From contig NZ_CP083954.1 in NCBI RefSeq assembly GCF_006442975.2, positions 1,991,501-2,055,500 of the forward strand: a stretch of DNA of 64,000 nt, written 5' to 3'. The notes beneath the pieces were generated by a model. It made no database searches and was not told the origin of the DNA. It was given only the letters and a program-made list of their open reading frames with translations. Positions 38,442 through 47,125 of the stretch are shown in pieces. A program made the translations under genes and the position numbers. Source of the stretch: Mesorhizobium sp. B2-1-1. GTDB taxonomy: Bacteria > Pseudomonadota > Alphaproteobacteria > Rhizobiales > Rhizobiaceae. Within the stretch, counting starts at the first letter, position 1, and each line of letters opens with the position of its first letter.

Positions 38442-39379
38442 TGGATGCAATCCGCAAAGTCGCCATTGTCGGTGCCGGACTGGTCGGCCGTGGCTGGGCG
38501 ATCGTCTTCGCCCGGGCCGGCCATGATGTGACCATCTATGACGGCAGCGCCGACATCCGCGCCGCGGTGCTCGACAAGATCCGGGCCAGCCTTGCCGATA
38601 TGCAAGAGGCCGGGCTGGTAGATGCCGTCGATGCAGTCATGCGGCGGCTGAACGTTGTCGATACGCTGGAGGGTGCGGTAGCGGATGCCGACTACATCCA
38701 GGAGTCGGTGCTGGAAGTGCGCGACATCAAGGAGGCGGTCTGTCTGGAGATTGACCGGGCGATGCGGCCCGACGCGGTCGTAGGCAGCTCCAGCTCCGGC
38801 ATTCCGGCCTCGGCCTTCACCGGGTCCTGTGCCAACCGCCGGCGTTTTCTCGTCGCTCATCCCGTCAATCCACCGCATTTGATCCCGTTGGTGGAACTGG
38901 TCCCGGCGCCCTGGACCGACGCGGAGGCCGTTGCGTGGCTGCGGGTGCAGATGGAGGCCGTAGGGCAGGCTGCCGTGATCGTGCGCAAGGAAGTCGAAGG
39001 GTTCGTCCTCAACCGGCTTCAGGGGGCATTGCTGAACGAAGCCTGGGCCCTGCTCGAGGAGGGCGTGGCAAGTGCCGCCGATATCGACCTTACGGTGTCG
39101 CATGGGCTCGGCTACCGGTGGTCCTTCATGGGGCCTTTCGAGACGATCGATCTGAATGCGCCCGGCGGGATCGCGGACTACGCGAGACGTCTGGGACCGC
39201 TCTACCATTCGATCGCCCTCGCCAGGCGCGATCCGGCCCCCTGGTCGGAAGGGCTGGTTGCCAAGGCCGAGGAAGCGCGCCGCGAAAAGTTGTCAGCATC
39301 CCAACTCGCCGAACGCAGCGCCTGGCGCGACCGCAATCTAATGGCGCTGGCCGCCCATAAGCGAAGCACCGGGGTTTGA
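38438..39379 (+). CDS. 3-hydroxyacyl-CoA dehydrogenase-like (lambda-crystallin/gulonate type)
   Basis: The 313-residue protein starts with a Rossmann motif (VAIVGAGLVGRGWAIVFARAG) and has the catalytic His region (FLVAHPVNPPHLIPLVELVPAP) and the C-terminal helical domain (FVLNRLQGALLNEAWALLEEGV). It lacks the hydratase half of FadB. Its length matches CRYL1 (L-gulonate 3-dehydrogenase) and carnitine-dehydrogenase-like proteins, so a polyol or sugar-acid substrate fits. ATG 38438 overlaps the previous stop (ATGA); ATG 38441 is the alternative. Confidence 0.88.
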   Translation: MMDAIRKVAIVGAGLVGRGWAIVFARAGHDVTIYDGSADIRAAVLDKIRASLADMQEAGLVDAVDAVMRRLNVVDTLEGAVADADYIQESVLEVRDIKEAVCLEIDRAMRPDAVVGSSSSGIPASAFTGSCANRRRFLVAHPVNPPHLIPLVELVPAPWTDAEAVAWLRVQMEAVGQAAVIVRKEVEGFVLNRLQGALLNEAWALLEEGVASAADIDLTVSHGLGYRWSFMGPFETIDLNAPGGIADYARRLGPLYHSIALARRDPAPWSEGLVAKAEEARREKLSASQLAERSAWRDRNLMALAAHKRSTGV

Positions 39380-39395
39380 CACTCAGGAGACGGCC

Positions 39396-40145
39396 ATGAC
39401 AGCCACACTCACAGGCAAGGTTGCCCTGGTCACTGGAGCAACCGGCGGCATCGGCGCGCGGATCGTATCCAGGCTTGCTGCGGAAGGGGCTTCGGTTGTC
39501 ATCGGCTACAACCGTTCGCGGCAGACGGCCGACGATCTGGTTTCGTCATTGGCGTACGGCGATCACTTCGTCGCCGAGGCGACCGTGACGGACAGCGATT
39601 GCCTCGCGCGCCTCGCTGGTCAGATCGAGAAAAGCTTTGGCCGGCTGGATGTCCTGGTCAATTGCGCCGGGACAACCCGCTTCGTGCCACATCCGGATCT
39701 CGACAGCCTGGACGATGAATTGATCGACCGCATCTTCAGCGTCAACGTGCGCGGTGTGATTGCTGCGACGCGGGCCATGCGGCCGCTGCTCGATCGCACC
39801 GGCAGCGGGGTTGTTGTCAACATCTCGTCGATCGCAGGGGTCACCGCCATGGGAAGCAACATCGCCTATTGTGCGTCGAAAGCCGCTGTCGATAATCTGA
39901 CCAAGTCGCTGGCGCGTGCCCTGGCCCCGAGAATCAGGGTCGTGTCGGTCTCGCCCGGCGTCGTCGACACCGACTTCATCAAGGGCCGTGACGAATCCTG
40001 GCGGGACGAACAGGCAAGCCGGACGCCGCTGGGGCGGCTGGGCACGCCCGACGATGTCGCCGAGGCGGTTTTGGCGGCTGCGACCCATCTCCGTTTCGTG
40101 ACCGGCGTTATCATTCCGGTCGACGGCGGTCGGCCCCTGGCCTAG
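39396..40145 (+). CDS. Short-chain dehydrogenase/reductase
   Basis: The 249-residue classical SDR has the cofactor motif TGATGGIG near residue 15, NCAG near 90, Ser in VVNISSIAG, and the YCASK catalytic pair (Tyr-x-x-x-Lys). The C-terminal TGVIIPVDGGRP is standard. It is last in the LacI-controlled operon, 16 bases after the previous gene. It presumably oxidises or reduces a carbonyl or hydroxyl in the same catabolic pathway. Confidence 0.92.
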   Translation: MTATLTGKVALVTGATGGIGARIVSRLAAEGASVVIGYNRSRQTADDLVSSLAYGDHFVAEATVTDSDCLARLAGQIEKSFGRLDVLVNCAGTTRFVPHPDLDSLDDELIDRIFSVNVRGVIAATRAMRPLLDRTGSGVVVNISSIAGVTAMGSNIAYCASKAAVDNLTKSLARALAPRIRVVSVSPGVVDTDFIKGRDESWRDEQASRTPLGRLGTPDDVAEAVLAAATHLRFVTGVIIPVDGGRPLA

Positions 40146-40241
40146 AGCCCGGGACAGGATCAGGTCGAACGGACCTCGTTTCTACGCGTGGCCGCCAATC
40201 ATCGAGCTGCGGTCAAGAAGTGCCCGCGCCCGCTGATCGAT

Positions 40242-41378
40242 CTAATCCTCCAGCAGATAGCCTGTCCGGTGGGCGAGGGGCTTTTGGCCCACCACCTTGG
40301 CAATGACCTGATTGGCGGCGACAAGTTTCTTCAGCCTTCGCGTCACCACGAGCCCGTCGGTGCGCGCCCGTACCGTCACGCGCGCCTCGCGGCCCAGCGA
40401 AGAAGGCACGATGATGTCCGCGATCGGCTGTCCACAAGTGACGCGTTCACCCAGTTCGGCGCGGTAGACGATGACACCGAAAGCGGGCGTGCGAACCACA
40501 TCGCACGCATCGAAGCCGGTGATCTCGCAAAGCGCGGCGGGCGGCAGGCCCGCTTGCCCCGCGACGTAGCCGCGGCGGCGAAGCACGTTGAGCAAGGCGG
40601 AAGCGTCAGCCGACGCCATCTCATCACTGATGTCGATGAAGCCGCGCAGTTCCACCGTCGCGGCGAGGCAGCCGATCGGGATCACCTTATCGGGAAGGGC
40701 AGCCGCAAGCCTGATCCAGGGCTCGACGCTTGCTTCGGCGAAGGTTGAGCCGCCCGACGAACCCTGTGAGAACACCGCCCGGCAACCGAGTTCCCGCGCA
40801 AGGTCGGACAATTCGGCCGAGATCTCGGGCCGCACGAACAGATGCATCAGCCCTTCGTCGTCGCAGTGCAGATCCAGCACAAGATCGGAATCGAAAGCCT
40901 CGCGTGCCAAGGCGGTGTAAAGGGAATCGACAGGCTGCCCTGCGCCGCGTTCGTCGAGAATTTCGCGAATCGTGCTGCGGATGAGCACCGTGTTGTCGTC
41001 GGCGCTGCTTCCGAGCCGATCGGCAAGTCGGATGGTCAATTCGCCGGCGACATCAGGCCATTTGCGGTTGAAATTCCGGCCGCTGGCCAGATCGTAACGC
41101 CCCAGATGATCGCCATTGACGAACTGCGCCAGGCCGAGCGGGTTGGCGTAGGGAACGACGACGATCTGGCCCCGGATTTCGCCGCGCGCGTCGGCGGCGT
41201 CAAGCTGCTCGACCAGATGGTGTAACACCAGCAGGCCGGGCGCTTCGTCGGCATGCAGCGCGGCATGTATGTAGGCTTTCGGGCGCGCGTCGGCGGCACC
41301 ATACCGGATAATGCGCACGCTGTGTTGGCTGCCCGGCGTGCCGTTGGCAAGAGGAACATCGAGGATTTCACGAGACAT
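40242..41378 (-). CDS. Succinylglutamate desuccinylase/aspartoacylase-family deacylase
   Basis: The 378-residue protein has the M14-like zinc motifs HAALHADEAPG near residue 37 and VLDLHCDDEGLMH, followed by a C-terminal biotinyl-like beta domain (RTPAFGVIVYRAELGERVTCGQPIADI). These enzymes cleave N-acyl amino acids or ester/amide side groups. It overlaps the upstream ATPase gene by 11 bases and is last in the peptide-ABC operon. It probably removes an acyl group from the imported compound. Confidence 0.85.
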   Translation of the reverse strand: MSREILDVPLANGTPGSQHSVRIIRYGAADARPKAYIHAALHADEAPGLLVLHHLVEQLDAADARGEIRGQIVVVPYANPLGLAQFVNGDHLGRYDLASGRNFNRKWPDVAGELTIRLADRLGSSADDNTVLIRSTIREILDERGAGQPVDSLYTALAREAFDSDLVLDLHCDDEGLMHLFVRPEISAELSDLARELGCRAVFSQGSSGGSTFAEASVEPWIRLAAALPDKVIPIGCLAATVELRGFIDISDEMASADASALLNVLRRRGYVAGQAGLPPAALCEITGFDACDVVRTPAFGVIVYRAELGERVTCGQPIADIIVPSSLGREARVTVRARTDGLVVTRRLKKLVAANQVIAKVVGQKPLAHRTGYLLED

Positions 41379-42384
41379 TGGTGGCTCCGGCGAGCGCACG
41401 TTCCGATAGCGGGAAGTGGCAATTGAAGACATGGCGGGGATCTTCCCGGTCGGCTGCCCGGGACGGGAAGACGCTTTTGCAGATGCCCTGCGCATAGCGG
41501 CAGCGGGTGTGAAACTCGCAGCCCGTTGGGCGCGTCATCAGGCTCGGCACCTCGCCGCTGAGCTCGACCCTGTCGAGCACGGCGTCCGGGTCGGGTTCCG
41601 GATTGGCCGACAGCAGCGCCTCCGTATAGGGGTGGCGCGGCTGCGCGAATATCCGCTCGGTCGAGCCGACCTCGATGAAGCGGCCGAGATACATGATCGC
41701 CATGCGATCGGTCATGTGGCGCACGACATTGAGATTATGCGTGATGATGAGAATGGCGATGCCGAGTTCGCCCTGCAAACGTCCAAGCAGATTGAGGACT
41801 TCACCCTGAACGGACACGTCCAGACCCGCGGTCGGCTCGTCGGCGATGATAAGATCGGGTTGCAATGCAAGGGCCCGCGCCACGCCGACGCGGCGCGCTT
41901 GGCCTCCGGAAAGCTGGTGTGGATATCGCCGCCCGAAATCGGCGGGCAGGCCGACCATGTTGAGCAGGCGTTCCGCTTCGGCGGCGGGGTCGCGGCCGGT
42001 AACGCCGTGAATGCGGAAAGGCTCCATCAGCAGTGAGCGTACAGTGAGTCGCGGCGACAGCGATCCGACCGGATCCTGGAACATCATCGCCATGCGCCGA
42101 AGATGCGGCTTGCGCTCCGTCGGGGCGAGGCCGTTCAGCACCTGACCATCGAAGCGTATCGTGCCGCCCGTTGGCGGCCGCAGGCCCATGATGGCGCGGG
42201 CGATGGTGGATTTTCCCGAACCGCTTTCACCGACGAGGCCGAGCGTTTCGCCCTTGCGGATCTCGAAGGAAACGCCGCAGACGGCGTCCACGAACGGGTT
42301 CTTAACGCCGCTGGCGAGCGCCTTCAGCGCGCCCATGGTGCGGAAGCGTACGCGAAGATCCTCGACAGAAAGCAGGGGGCTCAT
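41368..42384 (-). CDS. dppF: Dipeptide/oligopeptide ABC ATPase, DppF-type
   Basis: The 338-residue protein has Walker [10 protein letters not shown] near residue 53, the Q-loop MMFQDP, signature [13 protein letters not shown], and Walker [13 protein letters not shown]. The C-terminal oligopeptide extension with the Cys-rich end ([14 protein letters not shown]) is present. It hydrolyses ATP with the DppD-type ATPase to drive substrate import. ATGA overlap with dppD on its upstream side. Confidence 0.9.
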   Translation of the reverse strand: MSPLLSVEDLRVRFRTMGALKALASGVKNPFVDAVCGVSFEIRKGETLGLVGESGSGKSTIARAIMGLRPPTGGTIRFDGQVLNGLAPTERKPHLRRMAMMFQDPVGSLSPRLTVRSLLMEPFRIHGVTGRDPAAEAERLLNMVGLPADFGRRYPHQLSGGQARRVGVARALALQPDLIIADEPTAGLDVSVQGEVLNLLGRLQGELGIAILIITHNLNVVRHMTDRMAIMYLGRFIEVGSTERIFAQPRHPYTEALLSANPEPDPDAVLDRVELSGEVPSLMTRPTGCEFHTRCRYAQGICKSVFPSRAADREDPRHVFNCHFPLSERALAGATNVS

Positions 42385-43400
42385 ACCGGCGCCACCAGCG
42401 TGTCGTCGAGACGATGGCAACGTGCGGTGTGCGTTGCGCCGATAGCGCACGGGACAGGACTGTCATCCACGCACCGGGTAAAGGCTTGCGGGCAGCGCCG
42501 ACGGAAGATGCAACCCGCCTGGGTACCGAGGAGGCTCGGCACCTCGCCTGGGATCGTCGGCAACTGGCGGGTGCGTTGCCGGATGCGTCCGGGATCACAT
42601 TCGAGCAGCGCGCGCGTATAGGGATGCCCCGGTCGGCGGAAGATGTCGCGCACGGTGCCGTATTCGACCACCTCGCCCGCATACATGACCGCCACCCGGT
42701 CGCAGAGCTCGGCGACAGCGCCGAGGTGGTGAGAGACGAACAGGATCGAGCAGCCGATCTCCTTTTGCAGCTCTTTCAACAGATGGATGATCTGCACCTC
42801 CAGCGTCGCGTCGAGCGCTGTGGTCGGTTCGTCCGCGATGAGCAGCGCCGGCTTCACCAGCAGCGCCATGGCGATGCAGATACGCTGGCGCATTCCGCCG
42901 GAAAACTCGTGCGGATAGCCGCCGATGCGGCTCTCCGGGTCCGGAATGCCGACCCGATGAAGCATACCCAGGGCGCGCTGGCGCTTGGTCCGGTGCGAGC
43001 CGCCCTCGTGATGCTGGATATCGATCATCTGGCTTTCGATGCTGCGCACAGGGTTCAACGCCGTCATCGGATCCTGGAAGATCATCGACATGCGGTTGCC
43101 GAGTAAGCCGCGCCGCTCCGCCGGAGCCATGCCGAGCAGGTCGCGCCCCTCGAACAGGATGGCGCCGTTCACCATCTCGGCATTTTCCGCCAGCAGCCCC
43201 ATCACGGCATAGGCGAGCGTCGATTTGCCCGAACCGCTTTCGCCGACGATGCCGACCACTTCGCCCGCCGGCACGTCGATATGGATATCGCGCAGTGCAT
43301 GGGCGCGACCGCGCGGCGTGCCGAAATCGAGAGACAGACCACGGATCGCCAGAAGCGGGTCGCGGTTTGGAGAATGTCCTGCCTGAGCGCCGGGATTCAT
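42381..43400 (-). CDS. dppD: Dipeptide/oligopeptide ABC ATPase, DppD-type
   Basis: The 339-residue protein has Walker [10 protein letters not shown], the Q-loop [13 protein letters not shown], signature FSGGMRQR, Walker [13 protein letters not shown] and the oligopeptide C-terminal extension with CIFRRRCP. It partners the DppF-type ATPase. Its ATG overlaps the stop of the upstream permease gene (ATGA). Confidence 0.9.
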   Translation of the reverse strand: MNPGAQAGHSPNRDPLLAIRGLSLDFGTPRGRAHALRDIHIDVPAGEVVGIVGESGSGKSTLAYAVMGLLAENAEMVNGAILFEGRDLLGMAPAERRGLLGNRMSMIFQDPMTALNPVRSIESQMIDIQHHEGGSHRTKRQRALGMLHRVGIPDPESRIGGYPHEFSGGMRQRICIAMALLVKPALLIADEPTTALDATLEVQIIHLLKELQKEIGCSILFVSHHLGAVAELCDRVAVMYAGEVVEYGTVRDIFRRPGHPYTRALLECDPGRIRQRTRQLPTIPGEVPSLLGTQAGCIFRRRCPQAFTRCVDDSPVPCAIGATHTARCHRLDDTLVAPV

Positions 43401-44290
43401 AGGTCTTTCCGAAGCTTGGGGTCGAAAATGTCGCGCAGCGCCTCGCCGAGGAAAGTGAAGCCCAGCGTGGTTATGACGATCGGGATGCCGCCGGCGATCA
43501 CCAGCCACACCGTCTTGTGGATATAGCCATAGCCGTCACTGAGGATGGTTCCCCAGTCCGGCGTCGGCGGACGGACACCCATGCCTAGGAAGCTCATGCC
43601 GGCCTCCAGCGTGATGACCAGCGGAACATCCATGCTGACCAGGATCAGCAGCGGCCCGATCACATTGGGCAGCACGTGCACGGCAAGGATTCGCACGATG
43701 CCGGCGCCCATGGCGCGCTCCGCAGTGATGAACTCGCTCTCGCGCAGTGCGTGGGCCTGCGTGCGCACCACGCGCGCATAGATCGGCACGGACGTGATCG
43801 CGACGACGAAGATGACGCTGGCAAGGCTCGGCCCGAGCAGCGTCACCACTGCCAAGGCGAAGATGATAACCGGAAAGGAGCGGATCGTGTCGAAGACCAG
43901 CAGCAGCAGATTGTCCAGCCAGCGCGGACCGAAGGCGGCGATGAGGCCGAGCACAAGCCCTGCGCTGAGCGAGGCGCCCAACGAGACGAAGGCGACGAGC
44001 AGCGCGATCCTTCCGCCCATGACGACCCGCGAGAAGACATCGCGTCCCAACTGATCGGTGCCGAGAAGAAAATGCAAAGAGGGCGGCGCCAGCCGGGGCC
44101 CAACCATGATCTTGATCGGATCGTGAGGCACGATCCAGGTGGCGAAGACCGCAGTCGCCACCATCAGCACCACCAGCACGGCGCCCATCATGCCGAGCGG
44201 AGACTTGCGCAATTGCCGCAGGAACATGGTGGCCGCGCCCGGCCCGCGGCGTTCATCGACCGCCTCGCGAATGAGTTGAACTTCGGACAC
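43397..44290 (-). CDS. dppC: Dipeptide/oligopeptide ABC permease, DppC-type
   Basis: The 297-residue protein has six helices (first near residues 36-56). The typical permease end LVIAGGIPIVITTLGFTFLGEALRDIFDPKLR and LGTDQLGRDVFSR near residue 75 are DppC signatures. It forms the channel with the DppB-type permease. It starts one base before the dppB stop region with a 1-base gap. Confidence 0.9.
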   Translation of the reverse strand: MSEVQLIREAVDERRGPGAATMFLRQLRKSPLGMMGAVLVVLMVATAVFATWIVPHDPIKIMVGPRLAPPSLHFLLGTDQLGRDVFSRVVMGGRIALLVAFVSLGASLSAGLVLGLIAAFGPRWLDNLLLLVFDTIRSFPVIIFALAVVTLLGPSLASVIFVVAITSVPIYARVVRTQAHALRESEFITAERAMGAGIVRILAVHVLPNVIGPLLILVSMDVPLVITLEAGMSFLGMGVRPPTPDWGTILSDGYGYIHKTVWLVIAGGIPIVITTLGFTFLGEALRDIFDPKLRKDL

Positions 44291-44291
44291 G

Positions 44292-45230
44292 CTACAAATT
44301 CTCGCGGATTCTTGGATCGAGCGCCGCGTTGACGAGGTCGGCGAGCGTCGTGGAGATGACGAACAGAACGGTGGTGACGAGGACCGTGCCCATGACGATC
44401 GGATAGTTGCGCGAGTCCACCGCCTTGACGATCAGCGCGCCGATGCCGGGCCGGGCGAAGACCACCTCGACGAAAACCGCCGCCGAGAGCAGGTGCGCCA
44501 TGCCGACGCCGATGATCGTCACTGTCGGCACGATCGCGAGCGGCAGCGCGTAGCGCGCCACGATGCGCCGCTCTGAAAGGCCGAAGGAGCGCGCCATGCG
44601 AATGTGGTTCTCGCCAAGAATCTCCAGCATGGAGGCGCGCACGATGCGCGAGATGTAGCCCACCCAGCCGATACCGACGACGAAGGCTGGAAGGATGAGA
44701 TGGACGAACCCGTCGCGGAAGCCTGAGCCGGCGCCGATGGCCGGCAGCCAGCGCAGGCCGACCGAGAAGATCAACAGCGCATAGATCGCCATGACGAAGG
44801 ACGGGATGGCGATGGTTCCGACCGCGAATACACCCACGACCTTGTCGATCACGGAGTTGCGGCGCAGCGCCGAATAGCAGCCGAGCGGCACGCCGACGAT
44901 AACGGCCCAGGCGATCGAAACCAGGATGAGTTCGATCGTGTAAGGCAATTGCTCGAAAACGATGGCCGCGACAGGGCGCTGGGTAAAGACATCGGTGCCG
45001 AGATTACCGTGCAGCAGCCCCCCGAAGAATGAGACGATCTGCACGGGCAGCGGCTTGTCGAGGCCCATTTCCTCGTGCAATTGCGCCTTCAGTTCCGGCG
45101 TCGCACGCGGTCCGAGCAGGACCGCGGCGGGATCGCCGGGAACGGCCTGGATCATCAGGAACAGCAGCGTGACGGCAACGACGACAATTGCCGCCGCCAG
45201 CACGATACGCTTGCCAAGATATAACCACAT
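44292..45230 (-). CDS. dppB: Dipeptide/oligopeptide ABC permease, DppB-type
   Basis: The 312-residue protein begins with a long helix (IVLAAAIVVVAVTLLFLMIQAVPGDPAAVLLGP) that is standard for DppB. It has the EAA-type loop (VRASMLEILGENHIRMARSFGLS) and the ending STTLADLVNAALDPRIR. A 131-base gap with a palindromic repeat separates it from the upstream binding-protein gene. Confidence 0.9.
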   Translation of the reverse strand: MWLYLGKRIVLAAAIVVVAVTLLFLMIQAVPGDPAAVLLGPRATPELKAQLHEEMGLDKPLPVQIVSFFGGLLHGNLGTDVFTQRPVAAIVFEQLPYTIELILVSIAWAVIVGVPLGCYSALRRNSVIDKVVGVFAVGTIAIPSFVMAIYALLIFSVGLRWLPAIGAGSGFRDGFVHLILPAFVVGIGWVGYISRIVRASMLEILGENHIRMARSFGLSERRIVARYALPLAIVPTVTIIGVGMAHLLSAAVFVEVVFARPGIGALIVKAVDSRNYPIVMGTVLVTTVLFVISTTLADLVNAALDPRIRENL

Positions 45231-45261
45231 GTTTTGACTCAGCCTGTCCCAGCGACCGCGT

Positions 45262-45363
45262 CAGAGCGGTTCAGCGTTTGATAGAATCGCCGACCCGCTC
45301 TAACCCTTTGTTTTTTCGCAATTCCGGACGGAAAACCGCTACGCACTTTTCCTAGAATGCGCT
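45262..45363. repeat. Rhizobial-type palindromic intergenic element
   Basis: The element begins with AGAGCGG (45263-45269), inverted as CCGCTCT at 45295-45301. A second pair follows: GGAAAA at 45330-45335 with TTTTCC at 45347-45352, near the core TTCGCAATTCCGGACGGAA. It resembles the RIME-like repeats common between rhizobial genes. It sits between the binding-protein and permease genes and touches the binding-protein stop codon, and could act as an mRNA-stabilising or attenuating hairpin. Confidence 0.55.
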
Positions 45364-46945
45364 AGGCCGATTTCGGCTCAAAGCCGAGATAGAGTGGCCG
45401 CCCGTCTGGGCGCGTCTCGGCCTCGAGTTGCGTCGTTCGGTACATGATCGGCGAGCCTTCATGGGTGAGGAACCGGTAGGAGCCGGAATCTTCCATGATG
45501 TCCTGCATCTCATAATACATCTTGGCCCGTTCCTGCGGGTCTTCGACGGTTACCGCCTTGGCGTTGAGCTCGTCGAAGCGCTCGCTGCGGAAGCGCTCCC
45601 AGTTCCACACACCGACCTGGTCGCGCACGAAAAAGGTGGTGGCGTAATAGGGATCCGGCACCATCGAGAAACGCTGCACGATCAGCTGCATGTCCTTCCA
45701 ACGTTCGCCTTCCGATTCCATGCCGATGGTCCAGAACGAACCGGAATCCTGAACATTGACCTCGACCGTGATGCCGATCTGCGACAGCTGCGCCTGGACC
45801 ATCTCCGCGATCGTGGAGAAGGTGGTCACGTTGAGCGCGTCGATGGTGAGGCTGAGTTCGGTGATGCCGGCCTTCTCAAGATACTGCTTCGCCTTTTCGA
45901 GATCGCCCTCCGGCGGTATCAGCGCTTTTTCCCGGTGTCCCACCAAGCCTGGAGCGATAAGGCCGGTCGCGACCTGGGCCTGGCCTGAATAGGCCGCGTC
46001 CATGATCTGCGGCACATTGATGGCCCATTGAATCGCCTTGCGGACATTGACGTCCTTCAGCTTCGGATGGTCCGAGTTCATGCCGATATAGACATAGTAG
46101 AGCGAAGGCTTTTCTTCGATCTTGGTGTTTTCGGGCGGGCTGTCCTTCAACGTGGCCAGCGAATCGAGGCTGAAATCGGTGAAGTCGATGTCGCCTGCCT
46201 GATAGGCGCGCTCGGCGGTCTTGATATCGCTCATGGGCAGGATATGAATTTCGTCGAAGCCCGGCCTAGGGCCTTTCCATTCGGGATTTCGGGTCAACAG
46301 GACGAGCTGGTTCGGCTTCCAGTCCGACAACACGTAGGGACCTGAATAGCAGGGCGGCTTCATGCCGAAATCGCCGCCGTCGGCAACTGCCTTCGTCACC
46401 GCTTTTTTCGAGACGATGTGGCCGCAACCATAGGGAAGAGTGATGTTCCAGAGCGGCACGAAAGGCGTCTTGAGCACGATCACGCCAGTATGGTCGTCCT
46501 CGATCTCGATGCGGTCAAGCGGACCCCAGTCGCCCTTGACCGGAGAATTGTGCTGGATGACGCGCTCAAACGAGAACTTCACGTCCTCGGCGGTCATTTC
46601 GCCAAATCCGCCAGTGAAGTTGATGCCCTTCTTCAGGCGGAAGCGGATGTGCGTCGGATCGATCTGCTCGACGGATTCGGCGGCCTCGAGTTCCCAGCCC
46701 CACTCCGAACCCGGTTTATAGCGCGTAAGCTTGGTGTAGATGCAGTTCATGACGTCGACATTGTACGCGTTCTGGTAGAAGCCAGGATCGAGCTTGTCGA
46801 TATCGGAATAGGCGCGGGCCTTGAGCACCTTGCCTTCGGCCGCCCATACGGCCTGCGACAAGGGCAGGCCGGAGGCGATGATCCCCGCGCCGAGGCCGGC
46901 GCCTGCCTGCAGGAAATGCCTGCGATTCAATTTCATTCCATTCAC
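45362..46945 (-). CDS. dppA: Peptide/nickel-type ABC solute-binding protein (DppA-like)
   Basis: The 527-residue protein has a twin-arginine-like export signal (NRRHFLQAGAGLGAGIIASG; RR at residues 8-9). It then has the SBP_bac_5 fold: LKARAYSDIDKLDPGFYQNAYN, HIRFRLKKGINFTGGFGEMTAEDVKFSFERV, and YSGPYVLSDWKPNQLVLLTRNPEWKG. It binds a peptide-like or other amide substrate in the periplasm for the DppBCDF-type transporter. The start may be the ATG at 46945 or 46936. Confidence 0.9.
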   Translation of the reverse strand: MNGMKLNRRHFLQAGAGLGAGIIASGLPLSQAVWAAEGKVLKARAYSDIDKLDPGFYQNAYNVDVMNCIYTKLTRYKPGSEWGWELEAAESVEQIDPTHIRFRLKKGINFTGGFGEMTAEDVKFSFERVIQHNSPVKGDWGPLDRIEIEDDHTGVIVLKTPFVPLWNITLPYGCGHIVSKKAVTKAVADGGDFGMKPPCYSGPYVLSDWKPNQLVLLTRNPEWKGPRPGFDEIHILPMSDIKTAERAYQAGDIDFTDFSLDSLATLKDSPPENTKIEEKPSLYYVYIGMNSDHPKLKDVNVRKAIQWAINVPQIMDAAYSGQAQVATGLIAPGLVGHREKALIPPEGDLEKAKQYLEKAGITELSLTIDALNVTTFSTIAEMVQAQLSQIGITVEVNVQDSGSFWTIGMESEGERWKDMQLIVQRFSMVPDPYYATTFFVRDQVGVWNWERFRSERFDELNAKAVTVEDPQERAKMYYEMQDIMEDSGSYRFLTHEGSPIMYRTTQLEAETRPDGRPLYLGFEPKSA

Positions 46946-47125
46946 GGTTTCGTTCCCCTTTCAACTGAGCGGGTTTCCCGACGATTGCCGGGATCCCTCC
47001 TTTTTGGTGCCGCGCCGCCTGATGGGGCCGCGAGTTCGGACGGCGCATTCTTCAATTCAGCCGGCAAGCCGGTCAATTTCGCTGCCGACGCAGATGTGAG
47101 CGAGATTAGCGTCAGTTCGCGAATG

